Assembly (NCBI GenBank): GCA_006212115.1
Contig: PDUK01000003.1
Location: 1-64,000, forward strand
Reading direction: 5' to 3'
DNA length: 64,000 nt
Source of the DNA: Thalassolituus sp.
Lineage (GTDB): Bacteria > Pseudomonadota > Gammaproteobacteria > Pseudomonadales > Oceanobacteraceae
Part shown: positions 44,819-55,528 of the stretch, piece after piece
Numbering within the stretch: the first letter of the stretch is position 1
Layout of the letters: each line of letters begins with the position of its first letter
The notes under the pieces: model-generated
Database searches by the model: none
Seen by the model: the letters and a program-made list of their open reading frames with translations, nothing else
Told to the model about the DNA's origin: nothing
Made by a program: the position numbers and the translations under genes

Positions 44819-45463
44819 TTAGAAGAGATCAATACCACTGTCTCCCTGGTCCATATCTTCCATCTTAACTTTACGACTGTATTCAGTTTCACGTTTCATC
44901 AATGTATCGTTCTTAACTTTAGAAATCCGACGCATCTTTACCGAGCCCGTATCAGGGAAGTACAACACTTTACGGGCATACACATCGCCGACATCGGCCT
45001 TCGCAATTTCGAGGCCTTCGTTATGCAGATAGTTGTATACAAACAGTATGTTGCGCTGACCAATATCGCTCATTGATGCGATCATCTGACCGCCACCAAA
45101 TAGCTTCACCTCAAGGTTTTTTCTCTGGCCACCACGCTTAAGGATTTCGTTAATCAGAAATTCCATGGCCCAAGTGCCGTAGCGTGAGTTCTGGGTGACT
45201 GGGTTTGAACCCCAGACGTCACTGGAATGCTCGCTCTGCTCGGGCAACATAAAGTGATTCATACCACCAATACCGAGTTTATTGTCGCGAATGCAGGCAG
45301 AAACACATGACCCAAGAACCGTAGCGATCATTTCACCTTGAGTCGAAACATAAAGTTCACCCGGAAGTATTTTTGCGGCCCAAGTGTTATGGACACCGTC
45401 CCAATATCGTGCGACGTGCTCAAATCCCGCTAGTGGTTCTGGCTCGGGTGGGCGCTGATGCAT
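44819..45463 (-). CDS. cheD: Chemoreceptor glutamine deamidase CheD
   Basis: 214-residue CheD, which deamidates receptor glutamines and can interact with phosphatases or receptors. The catalytic Cys lies in TVLGSCVSACI and the His in GGMNHFMLP, followed by KLFGGGQM. The C-terminus is longer than in B. subtilis CheD. It lies between cheR and cheB as in P. aeruginosa che2. Confidence 0.94.
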   Translation of the reverse strand: MHQRPPEPEPLAGFEHVARYWDGVHNTWAAKILPGELYVSTQGEMIATVLGSCVSACIRDNKLGIGGMNHFMLPEQSEHSSDVWGSNPVTQNSRYGTWAMEFLINEILKRGGQRKNLEVKLFGGGQMIASMSDIGQRNILFVYNYLHNEGLEIAKADVGDVYARKVLYFPDTGSVKMRRISKVKNDTLMKRETEYSRKVKMEDMDQGDSGIDLF

Positions 45464-45475
45464 AAATCAAACCCC

Positions 45476-46327
45476 TTAGTAGATTTTTTGATAGACGGTG
45501 TTACCAACCGATTTGAATCGGTCTGTCAGACCATTGAGTGATTCAGAGTGACCAATAATCAAATAGCCACCTGTTGGTAAGTAATCGGCGTAGCGATTAA
45601 ACAACGTCTTCTGAGTATCACGATTGAAGTAAATAACGACGTTACGACAAAATATTACGTCGAATTTTCCTTTCATCGGCCAGCTTTCAAGCAAATTAAG
45701 TCGCTTAAAGTGCACCAAGTCTCGCATGCTCTTTTTCACTCTGACCTGATTGCCATCGCGGCTTCTTTCGAAGTACTTCTCGACGACTTCGTCCGGCACA
45801 CTCATCAGATCATCCGCTGGATAAATACCTTCACTGCCTGTCTTTACAACGTTTGAATCGAGGTCCGTAGCCAGAATCTTCAGATCATAGGAAGCAGCAA
45901 GATGAGCCTCTGCCATTGTAAAAGCAATGGTGTAGGCCTCCTGACCAATCGAACAACCTGACGACCAGATACGAATCTTTTTGTCCGTCTTCCTTTTCAG
46001 CTCAGGAATAACCGTCTCGTTCAGAAAATCAAAATGATGGGGTTCACGGTAAAAGGACGTCAGATTGGTCGTAATCAGATTGATAAAGTTGGTCGATTCT
46101 TCGGAAAAATGTTCACGTAAGTACTCAAGGTAGTCTGCAAAGGTTGAATACTTTAACTGCCGCAGGCGTCGGGCAATACGCCCGTACACCATATTGGCTT
46201 TGTGCCGCCCCAGTACGATGCCAGTGTGCTTAAGGGCCAGATCAGCGATTTCATCGAAATCGCGCTCTGTCATTAAGAATTCTTTGTCATCGCCGAGTAA
46301 TGGCTTACCCGCAACATGCACATTCAT
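45476..46327 (-). CDS. cheR: Chemoreceptor methyltransferase CheR
   Basis: 283-residue SAM-dependent methyltransferase of receptor glutamates. N-terminal helical domain, then the SAM-binding motif in SSGCSIGQEAYTIAF (family usually SAGCSTGEEPYSIA) and FDVIFCRNVVIYF. The receptor encoded just upstream ends in a WEEF-type pentapeptide that CheR would bind. This is the only cheR in the window. A seven-base gap separates it from the receptor gene. Confidence 0.94.
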   Translation of the reverse strand: MNVHVAGKPLLGDDKEFLMTERDFDEIADLALKHTGIVLGRHKANMVYGRIARRLRQLKYSTFADYLEYLREHFSEESTNFINLITTNLTSFYREPHHFDFLNETVIPELKRKTDKKIRIWSSGCSIGQEAYTIAFTMAEAHLAASYDLKILATDLDSNVVKTGSEGIYPADDLMSVPDEVVEKYFERSRDGNQVRVKKSMRDLVHFKRLNLLESWPMKGKFDVIFCRNVVIYFNRDTQKTLFNRYADYLPTGGYLIIGHSESLNGLTDRFKSVGNTVYQKIY

Positions 46328-46333
46328 AACGGA

Positions 46334-49066
46334 TCAGAACTCTTCCCAATCGTCACCCGAGTTACTGACAGACAAGCCACCCTGATCCCCTGCAGGCATT
46401 GCTGGCGCAGCAGGCGCTGCCGCAACCGGAGCAGCGGCAACCGGCATATCGTCGATACTGCCCGTCGCGAATGACGCATCGACAGTGAAGAATTCCATCA
46501 GCTGAGTCATACCCTGCGCCTGACCCGCCATGGCCTCACCTGCGGCCGTCGCCTCTTCCACAAGCGCTGCGTTCTGCTGAGTCATCTCATCCATCTGTGC
46601 CACGGCGCTGTTCACCTGATCGATACCAGCTGACTGCTCTGCAGCTGCCGTACTGATTTCCTGAATCATGGCAGAAACGCGATCTACCGCACCGATGATC
46701 TCGCTCAGCGTTTTACCTGATGCATTCACCAAAGCGGTACCCGCTTCAACTTTATCCACGCTGTCGCGAATCAGATCTTTAATTTCTTTCGCTGCACCTG
46801 CTGAACGTTGTGCAAGGTTACGTACCTCGCCAGCAACCACGGCGAACCCTCGTCCCTGTTCACCTGCACGTGCTGCCTCAACCGCGGCATTCAAAGCGAG
46901 AAGATTGGTCTGGAAGGCAATTTCGTCAATCACACCGATGATGTCAGAAATCTTCTTACTCGCCTGGTTAATTTCGTCCATTGCCGTTACTGCTTTCTCT
47001 ACAACTTCGCCACCTTCTTCAGCTTTATTTTTCGCTGAGCTTGCCAGTTCATTGGCGTGAACGGAGTTTTCGCTGGTCTGCTTCACAGCACTGGTCATTT
47101 CTTCCATGCTGGATGCGGTTTCCTCCAGGCTGGATGCCTGCGACTCAGTACGTTTACTCAGGTCCGCATTACCCTGAGCAATTTCGCTTGCTCCGGTTGC
47201 AACGGTAGATGCTGACTCGCGAATGCGGGTCATGATTTCTGTCAGGCGCTCAACGGTGGAGTTCGCATCCTGCTTCAACTTACCAAACGATCCCATGTAG
47301 TCCGCATCAATTTTGCGCGTCAGATTACCGTGTGCAAGAGCATCGAAAATGCGTACTGTATCGTTCACAACATCATCGGCAATACCGAGAAGACGGTTCA
47401 GCCCCTCAGCCAGCCCTAAGAAGAAGCCTTGCTTACCGATGGTGTCGATACGGCGTGATAAGTCGCCAGCTGCAGCAGCTTCAACGATGGCATCAATCTC
47501 TTTCTCTGCACCGACTTCGATCGTACGGTCATTCCACTCAACAACAGTACCAAGGCGTTCGTTATTTTCATTGATGATCGGGTTTGCAATCAGCGAGTAT
47601 GTACGACCACCCACCTCGATCTGGGTTTTGTAGGTCTTAGTCAGTGCGGCTAACATCGCTCGCTGATGCGATGGGTCTTTATGGAAGGTATCGATATTTG
47701 CGCCCATCAATGCAGAAGCATTGAAGTTCGGAAGGTCTTTGCGGAGATCTGATTCCGAATCCTTCATCATGTTTTCGACGGCTTCGTTCAGGTAAATAAT
47801 ATTGCCATCGGTATCAGCAATCATTGCGTTAGTGCTTACCGAGTCCAGAGCCTGACGAACGCGAAGGTTCTCATCCGCAACCCGTTTCTCTTCGGCACGG
47901 GTTTTCAGAATATCGGTCACGTCGACCCACTCCACCACTGTACCGATCCGAGTTCCGTCAGAATCAATCCAAGGTGACGCTGTCAGGTCGAATTTTATAT
48001 CGTCAAATGACAGACGCGTTTCCATCGGCTTATCGAGTGAACTGAGAATGCCACGCTGGTGCGATGGGTTTTTATGGAAGGTATCGACATTGGTACCAAT
48101 CAATTCAGATACTTTGAAGTGAGATAAATGCTGCTGAATCTCTGTTTCGCGATTCTCCAGCAACTTCACCATCTCATCATTCATGTACACAATGTTGAGA
48201 TCATTGTCCGCAAGCATCACCGTCGCCTGGCATAGCTTCAGTGCACTCGCCATTTGAGCATTTTTCTTATCTTCTTCTGCTTTCAGCTTCTGCTCGGTAA
48301 TATTGGTGGCAAACTTAACTACCTTGACCACATTCCCAGCCTCGTCGAGGATCGGGTTGTATGTCGCCTGAATCCAAACGCTGCTGCCGTCTTTACCAAA
48401 ACGCTCATATTCACCGGCGCTGAACTCGCCTTGTCCCAGCTTCTTCCAGAACTCTGTGTACTCAGGGCTGTTGGCGTATTCAGGACTAACAAAAATACGA
48501 TGATGCTTACCCTGAATTTCATGCAGTGGATAACCAACCGTTGCGAGAAAATTCTCATTCGCAGTCAGGATTTCACCCTCAGGAGTAAATTCAATCATGG
48601 CCTGAGCGCGGCTGATCGCATTCACTTTTCCCGTGAAGTCGATGCTTTGCTTCTTCTGCTCGGTGATATCCGAAGCGTACTTAATCACTTTATAAGGCTT
48701 GCCTGTATCATCCAGGATTGGGTTGTAACTGGCCTGAATCCAGATACTGTCACCGGCTTTATTAAATCGTTCGTATTCAGCGGTCTGAAACTCACCTCGG
48801 TTCAGCGTATTCCAGAATGCCGCGTACTCTGCGCTGTTGGCGTACGCCGGGGACACGAACATACGGTGATGCTGTCCCTGAATTTCATCCAGGCGGTAAC
48901 CCATTGCATCCAGAAAATTCTGATTTGCAGTGATGATGGTGCCGTCCATATTAAATTCGATTGATGCCTGACTTTTCTCAATCGCGGCCAGCTTACCTTC
49001 CATCTCACGGAGTTTTGTCGAGTCGATGGCGTTGCCACCAGAAATCATATTACGAAAAAAGCTCAT
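46334..49066 (-). CDS. Soluble methyl-accepting chemotaxis protein with four PAS domains
   Basis: 910 residues with no membrane segment. Two near-duplicate PAS domains (about 28-140 and 150-265), two more of a second type (275-390 and 400-520), a HAMP-like region, then a cytoplasmic signalling domain with the conserved tip [20 protein letters not shown]. An Ala/Pro-rich linker ends in DWEEF, matching the GWEEF pentapeptide of P. aeruginosa Aer2/McpB that recruits CheR2. PAS1-PAS2 share VSPxYANSxEY, PAS3-PAS4 share DTFHKxPSHQR. The ligand is unknown; oxygen or redox sensing is possible. Confidence 0.9.
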   Translation of the reverse strand: MSFFRNMISGGNAIDSTKLREMEGKLAAIEKSQASIEFNMDGTIITANQNFLDAMGYRLDEIQGQHHRMFVSPAYANSAEYAAFWNTLNRGEFQTAEYERFNKAGDSIWIQASYNPILDDTGKPYKVIKYASDITEQKKQSIDFTGKVNAISRAQAMIEFTPEGEILTANENFLATVGYPLHEIQGKHHRIFVSPEYANSPEYTEFWKKLGQGEFSAGEYERFGKDGSSVWIQATYNPILDEAGNVVKVVKFATNITEQKLKAEEDKKNAQMASALKLCQATVMLADNDLNIVYMNDEMVKLLENRETEIQQHLSHFKVSELIGTNVDTFHKNPSHQRGILSSLDKPMETRLSFDDIKFDLTASPWIDSDGTRIGTVVEWVDVTDILKTRAEEKRVADENLRVRQALDSVSTNAMIADTDGNIIYLNEAVENMMKDSESDLRKDLPNFNASALMGANIDTFHKDPSHQRAMLAALTKTYKTQIEVGGRTYSLIANPIINENNERLGTVVEWNDRTIEVGAEKEIDAIVEAAAAGDLSRRIDTIGKQGFFLGLAEGLNRLLGIADDVVNDTVRIFDALAHGNLTRKIDADYMGSFGKLKQDANSTVERLTEIMTRIRESASTVATGASEIAQGNADLSKRTESQASSLEETASSMEEMTSAVKQTSENSVHANELASSAKNKAEEGGEVVEKAVTAMDEINQASKKISDIIGVIDEIAFQTNLLALNAAVEAARAGEQGRGFAVVAGEVRNLAQRSAGAAKEIKDLIRDSVDKVEAGTALVNASGKTLSEIIGAVDRVSAMIQEISTAAAEQSAGIDQVNSAVAQMDEMTQQNAALVEEATAAGEAMAGQAQGMTQLMEFFTVDASFATGSIDDMPVAAAPVAAAPAAPAMPAGDQGGLSVSNSGDDWEEF

Positions 49067-49111
49067 AGTTACCTTCCTGTACCTTCTTATCAGGCAATTA
49101 CCTTTCGGTCA

Positions 49112-49645
49112 TTAATCTTTATCAACTGAATAATTTGCGTCGGACATTTCCATCCTCAGCATTAGGAGTTCCGCGACGTCGAGTAGAATCACCATCTTCT
49201 CGTTTACGTTGACCAGCCCTTTAATGAAGTCAGAGTTGTCATCCTCTGTCAGTTCAGGTGGTCGGCGCGTCTCTTCATCGGCGATCGTGTAAACGTCTGA
49301 TACCGCGTCCACCACGATGCCCATCACCCGCTCGCCGTTATCGCTATCGAACTTTAAAATGATGACAACGGTCGTCGCTGTGTAATCCGCTTCGCTCAAC
49401 CCAAATCGCAGACGCAGATCCATAATCGGAACAATAGTGCCGCGTAGATTTATAACGCCGCGAATATAGGACGGAGCATTCGGAATAAGGGTTGGTTCTT
49501 CCCATCCGCGAATTTCCTGCACCGCAAGAATATCGACGCCGTACTCCTCTCCCGACATGATGAATGTCAGGTACTGCTGCTCATCGCCCACTTCAGATTC
49601 GGGCAGGATGATGTCTTTGTTCATTTCTTCCATTTCTGGCCTCAC
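49112..49645 (-). CDS. cheW: CheW coupling protein (second system)
   Basis: 177-residue single CheW domain (YGVDILAVQEIRGWEEPTLI, VIPNAPSYIRGVINLRGTIV-type motif, GLVNVNEKMVILLDVAEL) with a short acidic N-terminus and C-terminal tail. Couples the PAS receptor to the second CheA. It overlaps the end of that cheA by four bases. The first-system CheW is clearly different. Confidence 0.94.
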   Translation of the reverse strand: MRPEMEEMNKDIILPESEVGDEQQYLTFIMSGEEYGVDILAVQEIRGWEEPTLIPNAPSYIRGVINLRGTIVPIMDLRLRFGLSEADYTATTVVIILKFDSDNGERVMGIVVDAVSDVYTIADEETRRPPELTEDDNSDFIKGLVNVNEKMVILLDVAELLMLRMEMSDANYSVDKD

Positions 49646-51756
49646 GCTGCCTTCTCTGAACGCGGTTGTTTACGCTTCACCGGCACAATGTTCTTTCCAA
49701 TACTGGAGATATCAATGATGAGGGCTACGGTACCGTCCCCAAGAATGGTCGCACCGGATATACCCGACACTTTCTGGTAATTCTGCTCAAGGCTTTTGAT
49801 AACAACCTGCTGCTGTCCTAATAGATCATCTACAACGATACCGATTTTCTCGTTGTCACCTTCAACCACCACCAGCATCATTTCGTCAACGGTATCCGAT
49901 GCATCACGGAGGCCAAAAATTTCGTCAAGGCGAACAATAGGAATGTATTCATCACGTAATTGCATGACGTATTGACTGCCGGTAACGTGATTCAACGATG
50001 AGCGATGGATCTGAATGGACTCGACGATAGACACCAGTGGGAAGATGTAAGTCTCTTCACAGACGCGGACTAATTGCCCGTCCAGGATAGCCAATGTCAG
50101 AGGCAAGCGAATGATAAAAGTAGAGCCTACGCCACGCTGCGACTTCACTTCGATACTGCCGTTCAGCGCCTGAATATTTCGACGCACGACATCCATGCCG
50201 ACACCACGACCAGAAATATCACTGACAGCTTCTGCAGTGGAAAACCCAGGTAGGAAAATAAGGTTATGAATTTCTTCGGGTGTGAGTGAGTTATTCTCTG
50301 GTACGAGACCTTTTTCAATCGCTTTTTTCAGGATTCGGTCTTCGTTCAGGCCCGCGCCATCATCGGCGACTTCGATAACGATATTGCCGCCCTGATGGTA
50401 CGCATTCAGAGTGATGGTGCCTTCTTCGGATTTTCCTGCGGCAATGCGGTCTTCCGTTGTTTCAAGGCCATGATCCATCGAGTTACGCACCAGGTGCACC
50501 AGAGGATCATTGATTTTTTCCATGACCGTTTTATCAAGTTCCGTCTGCTCACCAATGGTTTCCAACAGAACTTTTTTACCTAGCTGGCCACCTAAATCAC
50601 GAACAAGGCGAGGGAAACGACTGAACGCAAAGCTGATCGGCATCATGCGAATTTTCATGACGCTTTCCTGAAGCTCGCGCGTATTTTGTTCCAGTTGTGA
50701 CAGGCCTTCCTGCAGTTTCGCCAAGCGACTCAGATCAAAATCCTGTCCAAGCTGACCCAGCATAGACTGAGTAATCACCAGCTCGCCCACCATGTTGATC
50801 AGGCTATCGACCTTATCAATCGACACACGAATTGATGAGCTTTCGGCTGTTTTCTTACTGGCTTTCGGAGCTTTCGCAGCTTTCACTGGCTTATCAGCAG
50901 GGCTTGCTTCAGACTGCACTGCTGAGGCGGCTGGCGCTGTAGACTCAGCTGCGCCTGCATCAGCCACTGGGGCTACTAGAGCAGCGTCACCAGATGAAGC
51001 AGCGTCATCAGATGAAGCGGCGGCTTCAGCATTTGCACTATCTCCGGCTAGCGGTGTGTAAGTCAGATCGCACTCGTCTTCAACCCACTCAAAAATCGCT
51101 TTTATCTCTTCGACCGGCGTTGCCGCAGTCACAGTCAAACGCCAATGAATGGTGCAATCTTCCGGATTGAGACTGGTCAGCTCTGGAATGTCATCCGTGT
51201 TAGCAAGGACCTCGAGGTTACCCTCGCCAACCAGCTCCTGCAGTTCACGAAACATGCGAAATGGTTCGTTTCCTGTCATCAGCAAGTCGGTGTGCGGCTT
51301 CACATCGATGATCCAGCCAGCATCCTTTCCACCCGCAGAGGCATCTTCGGTGGGTTGTTCTTCCTGAGCCATACCCAGAATAGTTTCGAACTCTGTACGC
51401 AATTCAGCTGGACGCTCGGTCTCTGGCTCATTCCCGTCCTGCATATCCGACAGCATGCCGCGCAGACAGTCGACCGATTGCAGGAACAGGTCAACGTAGC
51501 GGGGCTCCATAGAACGTTTCCCGGCCCGTATTTCGTCCAGCAATGTTTCGACGACGTGAGTAAATTCAGAAACCGGCATAAAGCCGAAGGTTCCCGCGCC
51601 CCCCTTGATAGAGTGCGCCGCCCGGAAAATGTTGTTGACGGTTTCGTCATCAACGTCGGACGGGTCCATATCAAGGAGTTCACTTTCCATGACATCCAGG
51701 CCTTCGAAGCTTTCCTCGAAAAAGACCTGATGGAATTGCGACAGATCGACACTCAT
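49642..51756 (-). CDS. cheA: CheA histidine kinase (second, F7-type system)
   Basis: 704-residue CheA: P1 with phospho-His in AAHSIKGGAGTFGF, a P2-like region around 160-230, Ala-rich linker, P3 dimer helices, kinase domain (NSMDHGLETTEDR, DDGAGLNEDR, DISGRGVGMDVVRRN) and CheW-like P5 (FPLVSIVESI). Unlike the first CheA it has no DEFExLLD repeats, so it is probably not tethered by ParP. It overlaps cheW and follows cheY by four bases. Confidence 0.94.
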   Translation of the reverse strand: MSVDLSQFHQVFFEESFEGLDVMESELLDMDPSDVDDETVNNIFRAAHSIKGGAGTFGFMPVSEFTHVVETLLDEIRAGKRSMEPRYVDLFLQSVDCLRGMLSDMQDGNEPETERPAELRTEFETILGMAQEEQPTEDASAGGKDAGWIIDVKPHTDLLMTGNEPFRMFRELQELVGEGNLEVLANTDDIPELTSLNPEDCTIHWRLTVTAATPVEEIKAIFEWVEDECDLTYTPLAGDSANAEAAASSDDAASSGDAALVAPVADAGAAESTAPAASAVQSEASPADKPVKAAKAPKASKKTAESSSIRVSIDKVDSLINMVGELVITQSMLGQLGQDFDLSRLAKLQEGLSQLEQNTRELQESVMKIRMMPISFAFSRFPRLVRDLGGQLGKKVLLETIGEQTELDKTVMEKINDPLVHLVRNSMDHGLETTEDRIAAGKSEEGTITLNAYHQGGNIVIEVADDGAGLNEDRILKKAIEKGLVPENNSLTPEEIHNLIFLPGFSTAEAVSDISGRGVGMDVVRRNIQALNGSIEVKSQRGVGSTFIIRLPLTLAILDGQLVRVCEETYIFPLVSIVESIQIHRSSLNHVTGSQYVMQLRDEYIPIVRLDEIFGLRDASDTVDEMMLVVVEGDNEKIGIVVDDLLGQQQVVIKSLEQNYQKVSGISGATILGDGTVALIIDISSIGKNIVPVKRKQPRSEKAA

Positions 51757-51760
51757 TCGC

Positions 51761-52123
51761 TTATCCTAAAACGCGTTTGATTGTGCTCAGTAGTTGATCA
51801 GGGTTGAACGGTTTAACGATCCAACCTGTTGCGCCGGCTTGCTTGCCCTGCATTTTCATGTCACCCGCTGATTCTGTGGTCAGCATCAACATGGGGGTGA
51901 ACTTATAAGGGTCGAGCTGGCGCAAATTCTTAACCAGCTCAATGCCATTCATGTTTGGCATATTCACGTCGGTTAAAACCAGATCGAAGCTCTCAGTTTT
52001 GGCGATTTCGAGTGCTTCGACTCCGTCGGTGGCTTCGCGCACATCAAAACCCGCACCTTTCAGCGTAAAGCTGACCATCTGGCGCATAGATGCCGAATCA
52101 TCGACTGCTAAAATACTCGTCAT
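51761..52123 (-). CDS. cheY: CheY-type response regulator (second system)
   Basis: 120-residue single receiver domain: VDDSAS at the N-terminus, DLVLTDVNMPNMNG with the phospho-Asp, and GWIVKPFNPDQL. It is closer to che2-type CheY proteins than to the motor CheY; whether it binds FliM is unknown. It follows the STAS gene by 29 bases. Confidence 0.93.
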   Translation of the reverse strand: MTSILAVDDSASMRQMVSFTLKGAGFDVREATDGVEALEIAKTESFDLVLTDVNMPNMNGIELVKNLRQLDPYKFTPMLMLTTESAGDMKMQGKQAGATGWIVKPFNPDQLLSTIKRVLG

Positions 52124-52152
52124 AGGAGTTCTCCCGCTGTGTGAACGAATAA

Positions 52153-52434
52153 TTAATCTGGCAGGTCAATCGCCTGCTTGAGGCCTAAATAGCCGGTTAT
52201 TTCTCGAATATTGTCGGAGACCGCATGCCACTTGATGGTGTTACCCGTTGTGGCGAGTGTTTTCTTCAAGCTGATAATCAGCTGGTATCCTGCGGTGTCT
52301 GAGTACTGCACCTCACTGGCGTCCAATACGACGTCACCGCCTCCTAACACCGCTGCCTCAAACTTTTCATACAGGGCTTCAGCCTGATCAATACTCAGGC
52401 GGTTACCGCAGGAAACGGGATTGGAGTCACTCAT
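52153..52434 (-). CDS. STAS-domain protein heading the second che operon
   Basis: 93-residue SpoIIAA/MlaB-like STAS domain. The usual phospho-Ser position is Thr47 in QYSDTAGYQL, still phosphorylatable. It is the first gene of cheY-cheA-cheW-mcp-cheR-cheD-cheB-hsbA-hsbR-hptB. P. aeruginosa che2 has no STAS gene at the head as far as I know. It could be a second substrate of the HsbR kinase/phosphatase pair, an inference from shared operon position. Confidence 0.8.
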   Translation of the reverse strand: MSDSNPVSCGNRLSIDQAEALYEKFEAAVLGGGDVVLDASEVQYSDTAGYQLIISLKKTLATTGNTIKWHAVSDNIREITGYLGLKQAIDLPD

Positions 52435-52669
52435 TACTGTCTTCCGGTCAGGGTTATGACCTTAAGATTAGTAGGCAATCTGTGGGCTGCCACACAAAGA
52501 GGGAAATTTTTTAATGTCGGCCGTCGCCGAGAGACTGGTCAGTGATGCCAGAAGAGAAATTTGATGGCAATCAGCGCCGTTAATTGCCGGTTTCAGGGCA
52601 AAGTCGGAACAAAAGTCAGGTAATAATATTCAGTCAGGCCGGAGAAAATTCAAATATTAACGTCAGATA

Positions 52670-53110
52670 TCAGCGTCGACGTGTAGCCCACTCGTCAGCC
52701 TCTCGTTGCTCCGCACGATTCAGCATGAGCCGATGCTCTTCCTCCAGCTTCTCAATCATGCTTTCCAGAGCATCGGCTTTATGGTGCACATCCAGATAAA
52801 CGGCGCGGGCTTTATCACTCATCGCCTGCAATTCCTGTAGCTGCTGGTCCTGCTGATGGAGCGCAGTTTCTATCTGCCCGATAAATTCGAGAGAGTTATG
52901 GACCTGCCCTGCTGCGACACTTGCCGAAGTAGGTGCGGTAATCTGGCGACGATATTCAGAAGCGTAATCGCTCAGCTGAGTGCGCTTGTCTTTCTCAGCT
53001 GTGAGGCGTTTTTCAATGTCCCCCCAACGCTGCAACACCTCCTTCTCTTCGCGCCGACGAATATCCAGAACGACGGCCAGACGTTGCGCACGAGGATGAC
53101 GGTAGGTCAC
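52670..53110 (-). CDS. fliJ: Flagellar export protein FliJ
   Basis: 146-residue coiled-coil protein that helps FliI/FliH export cargo. Charged, helix-rich sequence with [18 protein letters not shown] at the start is typical of FliJ. Its ATG overlaps the fliI stop by four bases. It ends the fliE-J operon before the second che cluster. Confidence 0.88.
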   Translation of the reverse strand: MTYRHPRAQRLAVVLDIRRREEKEVLQRWGDIEKRLTAEKDKRTQLSDYASEYRRQITAPTSASVAAGQVHNSLEFIGQIETALHQQDQQLQELQAMSDKARAVYLDVHHKADALESMIEKLEEEHRLMLNRAEQREADEWATRRR

Positions 53111-54432
53111 CCTTCAGCTCCCGGGAACAAGTCATTAAGGGCTTTTCGGCTGGTATCGATATCTGAACCTTCAGTCAGTCCTTGTCGGAGCATGGCTTTG
53201 ATTCTCGGCATACGATCAATCGCCACATCGAGTACCTGATCTGTTCCGGTCTGATAGGCCCCAACAGCCACGAGATCCTGGTTCTGACGATAATGCGCCA
53301 TTAAACGGCGACACAATTGAGCCTGTTGCAGCCAGCCCTCGTCGACTACTTGAGGCATGACCCGGCTGACAGAAGCCTCTACATCAATAGCCGGGTAATG
53401 CCCTTCTTCGGCGAGCTTACGCGACAGCACAACGTGACCGTCCAGAATAGCCCGACTGGCATCGGCAATCGGGTCCTGCATGTCATCCCCTTCACTGAGC
53501 ACTGTGTAGAAGGCGGTGATTGATCCGCCACCTTGCTGTCCGTTACCCGTTCGTTCCACCAGTTTCGGCAGTTTATTAAACACAGAAGGCGGATATCCCT
53601 TCGTAGCAGGTGGCTCACCCACCGCCAGTGCAATTTCACGCTGTGCTTGGGCATAACGTGTCAGGGAATCCATCAACATCAGAACATTCAGTCCCTGATC
53701 CCGGAAAAATTCGGCCACGGCTGTGGTGTACATGGCTGCGCGTAAACGCATTAATGGAGAGTCATCCGCGGGGGAAGCGATGACAACTGCACGCTTTAGC
53801 CCCTCCGGACCGAGAATTTCGTCGATAAATTCCTTGACCTCACGTCCACGTTCGCCAATCAGACCCACCACCACTACGTCGGCCGTAGTGAAGCGCGTCA
53901 TCATGCCCAGCAGGACACTCTTACCGACGCCAGAACCAGCAAACAGGCCGATACGTTGGCCACGCCCTACTGTCAGCATTGAGTTAATCGCACGTATTCC
54001 GACATCCAAGGTATCGCGGATGGGCGCCCGGTGCAGTGGATTAATGTAACGTCCGTTGAGGTTGCCGGATTCGGTATTGAGGAGGGGGCCGTCCAGGTCC
54101 AGTGGTCTTCCGGCACCGTCAACAACCCGACCTAACAGAGAAAAGCCAACAGGCACATCGGCACTGCCCTGCAGTGGCCACACCCGCGCCCCCGGACGCA
54201 GTCCATCTACCTGCTCGATGGGCATCAGGAAGATACGCTGGCCATCAAAGCCCACAACTTCGGCTTCGACATCACCGCCACCCGGCCGCTCAACCCGGCA
54301 ACGATCGCCGGTTTTCACGTCGATTCCGATTGCCTCAAGGGTCAGCCCGACCATACGAACAAGCCGTCCAGACGTACGCGGACGGTAAACCGCTTCGGGA
54401 GCGACGTTACGCCAGCGGCTGCTCAGGGTCAT
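53107..54432 (-). CDS. fliI: Flagellar export ATPase FliI
   Basis: 441-residue F1-beta-like ATPase. Walker A in [15 protein letters not shown], Walker B in [19 protein letters not shown], and a conserved catalytic region [13 protein letters not shown]. It overlaps fliH by 26 bases and fliJ by four, as expected for translational coupling of the ATPase complex. Confidence 0.96.
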   Translation of the reverse strand: MTLSSRWRNVAPEAVYRPRTSGRLVRMVGLTLEAIGIDVKTGDRCRVERPGGGDVEAEVVGFDGQRIFLMPIEQVDGLRPGARVWPLQGSADVPVGFSLLGRVVDGAGRPLDLDGPLLNTESGNLNGRYINPLHRAPIRDTLDVGIRAINSMLTVGRGQRIGLFAGSGVGKSVLLGMMTRFTTADVVVVGLIGERGREVKEFIDEILGPEGLKRAVVIASPADDSPLMRLRAAMYTTAVAEFFRDQGLNVLMLMDSLTRYAQAQREIALAVGEPPATKGYPPSVFNKLPKLVERTGNGQQGGGSITAFYTVLSEGDDMQDPIADASRAILDGHVVLSRKLAEEGHYPAIDVEASVSRVMPQVVDEGWLQQAQLCRRLMAHYRQNQDLVAVGAYQTGTDQVLDVAIDRMPRIKAMLRQGLTEGSDIDTSRKALNDLFPGAEG

Positions 54433-55513
54433 CGTTCTGTTCCTGATCTTGTTTCTGGTCGGAAGATGAAGATTTATCGATCATATCTGGTGTAACAGCC
54501 GCCTTTGTCTCTGCTGCTGAATCAGCTTCGGAATCTATTGTTGATTCTGCTGTTGGCTCTGTTATTGAGTCTGAGGAAGAATCTACCTGAGTATCGTGAT
54601 CAGCTGGGGATGACTCGGGAGTACGGGGTGCCGTTGTCTCTTCGTCGACGTCGGTTTCTGGCTCACTCTCTAATAGAGTATGTTCGTCAATACCGTCCGA
54701 TGGGTAGCCATCTGCAGCGGTCAGAAGAGTACCCGCCAATGACATCAGATGCTGCTGCAGACTGTCGCTGACGGAATATTCTACAAGACTATTCTCACTT
54801 TCGATCCGACACTCACCCGCGTTCAGAGCATTGTCAGTCTCAATCATGCGCGCCGCTTTGTGAGCCGTCAGTAAATCGGCGTCCGCCGGTGACACATAAA
54901 CTTTGGCCAGTGTTTCACCATCAGGAAGCGCATCAATCGCTGCATCGACGTAGCGCGCAATGTTATCGGCACCTGTGTTGAGTTCCTGCTCCAGTACCTG
55001 CTCGGCAAGCCGCGTCAGCAACATGACCATAACTTCAGGCAACTGCGCATCCCGCTCTCGCAAAGAGCCCTGCAATGTAGCCACAAGCTGGCGTAAACGC
55101 TGAGCTTCTTCTGCCACTTCGTGACTGCCCTGTGCCTTGCCTTCCTGGAAACCGGCCGTTGCGCCTTCTTTCTGCCCAGACGAAAAACCTTCCTGGTGCC
55201 CAGCTTCGCGGCCTTCAGCAAATCCCGCTTCATAGCCTTCTTTGTGCCCTTGCTGCCTGCCTTCTATACGGCCCTGCTCCAGGCCGTCGTTGTAGGCCTC
55301 CCGGCGAATGGTCTCAAGCTCGTCAGCCGTAGGATAGTCGGGTTTCGCCGCGTCGGTTTCCGCTTCCTCGGCGTCGTTATCAGCCTCTGCCGATTCTTCT
55401 TTTTCGCGTTCAACAGCGTGAACAGGCGGCTCGGTCCAGAAAGGCAATCGCCAAGGACGCGCCTCTTCGGCACTTTCTGCAGGTATGGGCGCATCACGCC
55501 GGGTTTCTGCCAT
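54407..55513 (-). CDS. fliH: Flagellar assembly protein FliH with extra acidic C-terminal tail
   Basis: 368-residue FliH that tethers FliI to the export apparatus. Residues 77-129 show the GxxxG-type glycine repeats of FliH ([10 protein letters not shown] and neighbours), then the FliI-binding domain ([17 protein letters not shown]). After about residue 265 it carries some 100 extra residues rich in Ser, Glu, Asp and Thr, probably disordered, not seen in standard FliH (about 230-270 residues). The tail overlaps the fliI start. Confidence 0.92.
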   Translation of the reverse strand: MAETRRDAPIPAESAEEARPWRLPFWTEPPVHAVEREKEESAEADNDAEEAETDAAKPDYPTADELETIRREAYNDGLEQGRIEGRQQGHKEGYEAGFAEGREAGHQEGFSSGQKEGATAGFQEGKAQGSHEVAEEAQRLRQLVATLQGSLRERDAQLPEVMVMLLTRLAEQVLEQELNTGADNIARYVDAAIDALPDGETLAKVYVSPADADLLTAHKAARMIETDNALNAGECRIESENSLVEYSVSDSLQQHLMSLAGTLLTAADGYPSDGIDEHTLLESEPETDVDEETTAPRTPESSPADHDTQVDSSSDSITEPTAESTIDSEADSAAETKAAVTPDMIDKSSSSDQKQDQEQNDDPEQPLA

Positions 55514-55528
55514 GCGTTACTACACCCC

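Noticed and set aside
48254-48964. 236-codon plus-strand frame opposite the four-PAS receptor gene
   Set aside because: Internal near-repeats just reflect the duplicated PAS coding sequence on the other strand.
52435-52669. Sigma-54-like TGGC...TTGC pair before the STAS gene
   Set aside because: The GG and GC elements are about 13 bases apart, not 10, so sigma-54 use is unlikely.
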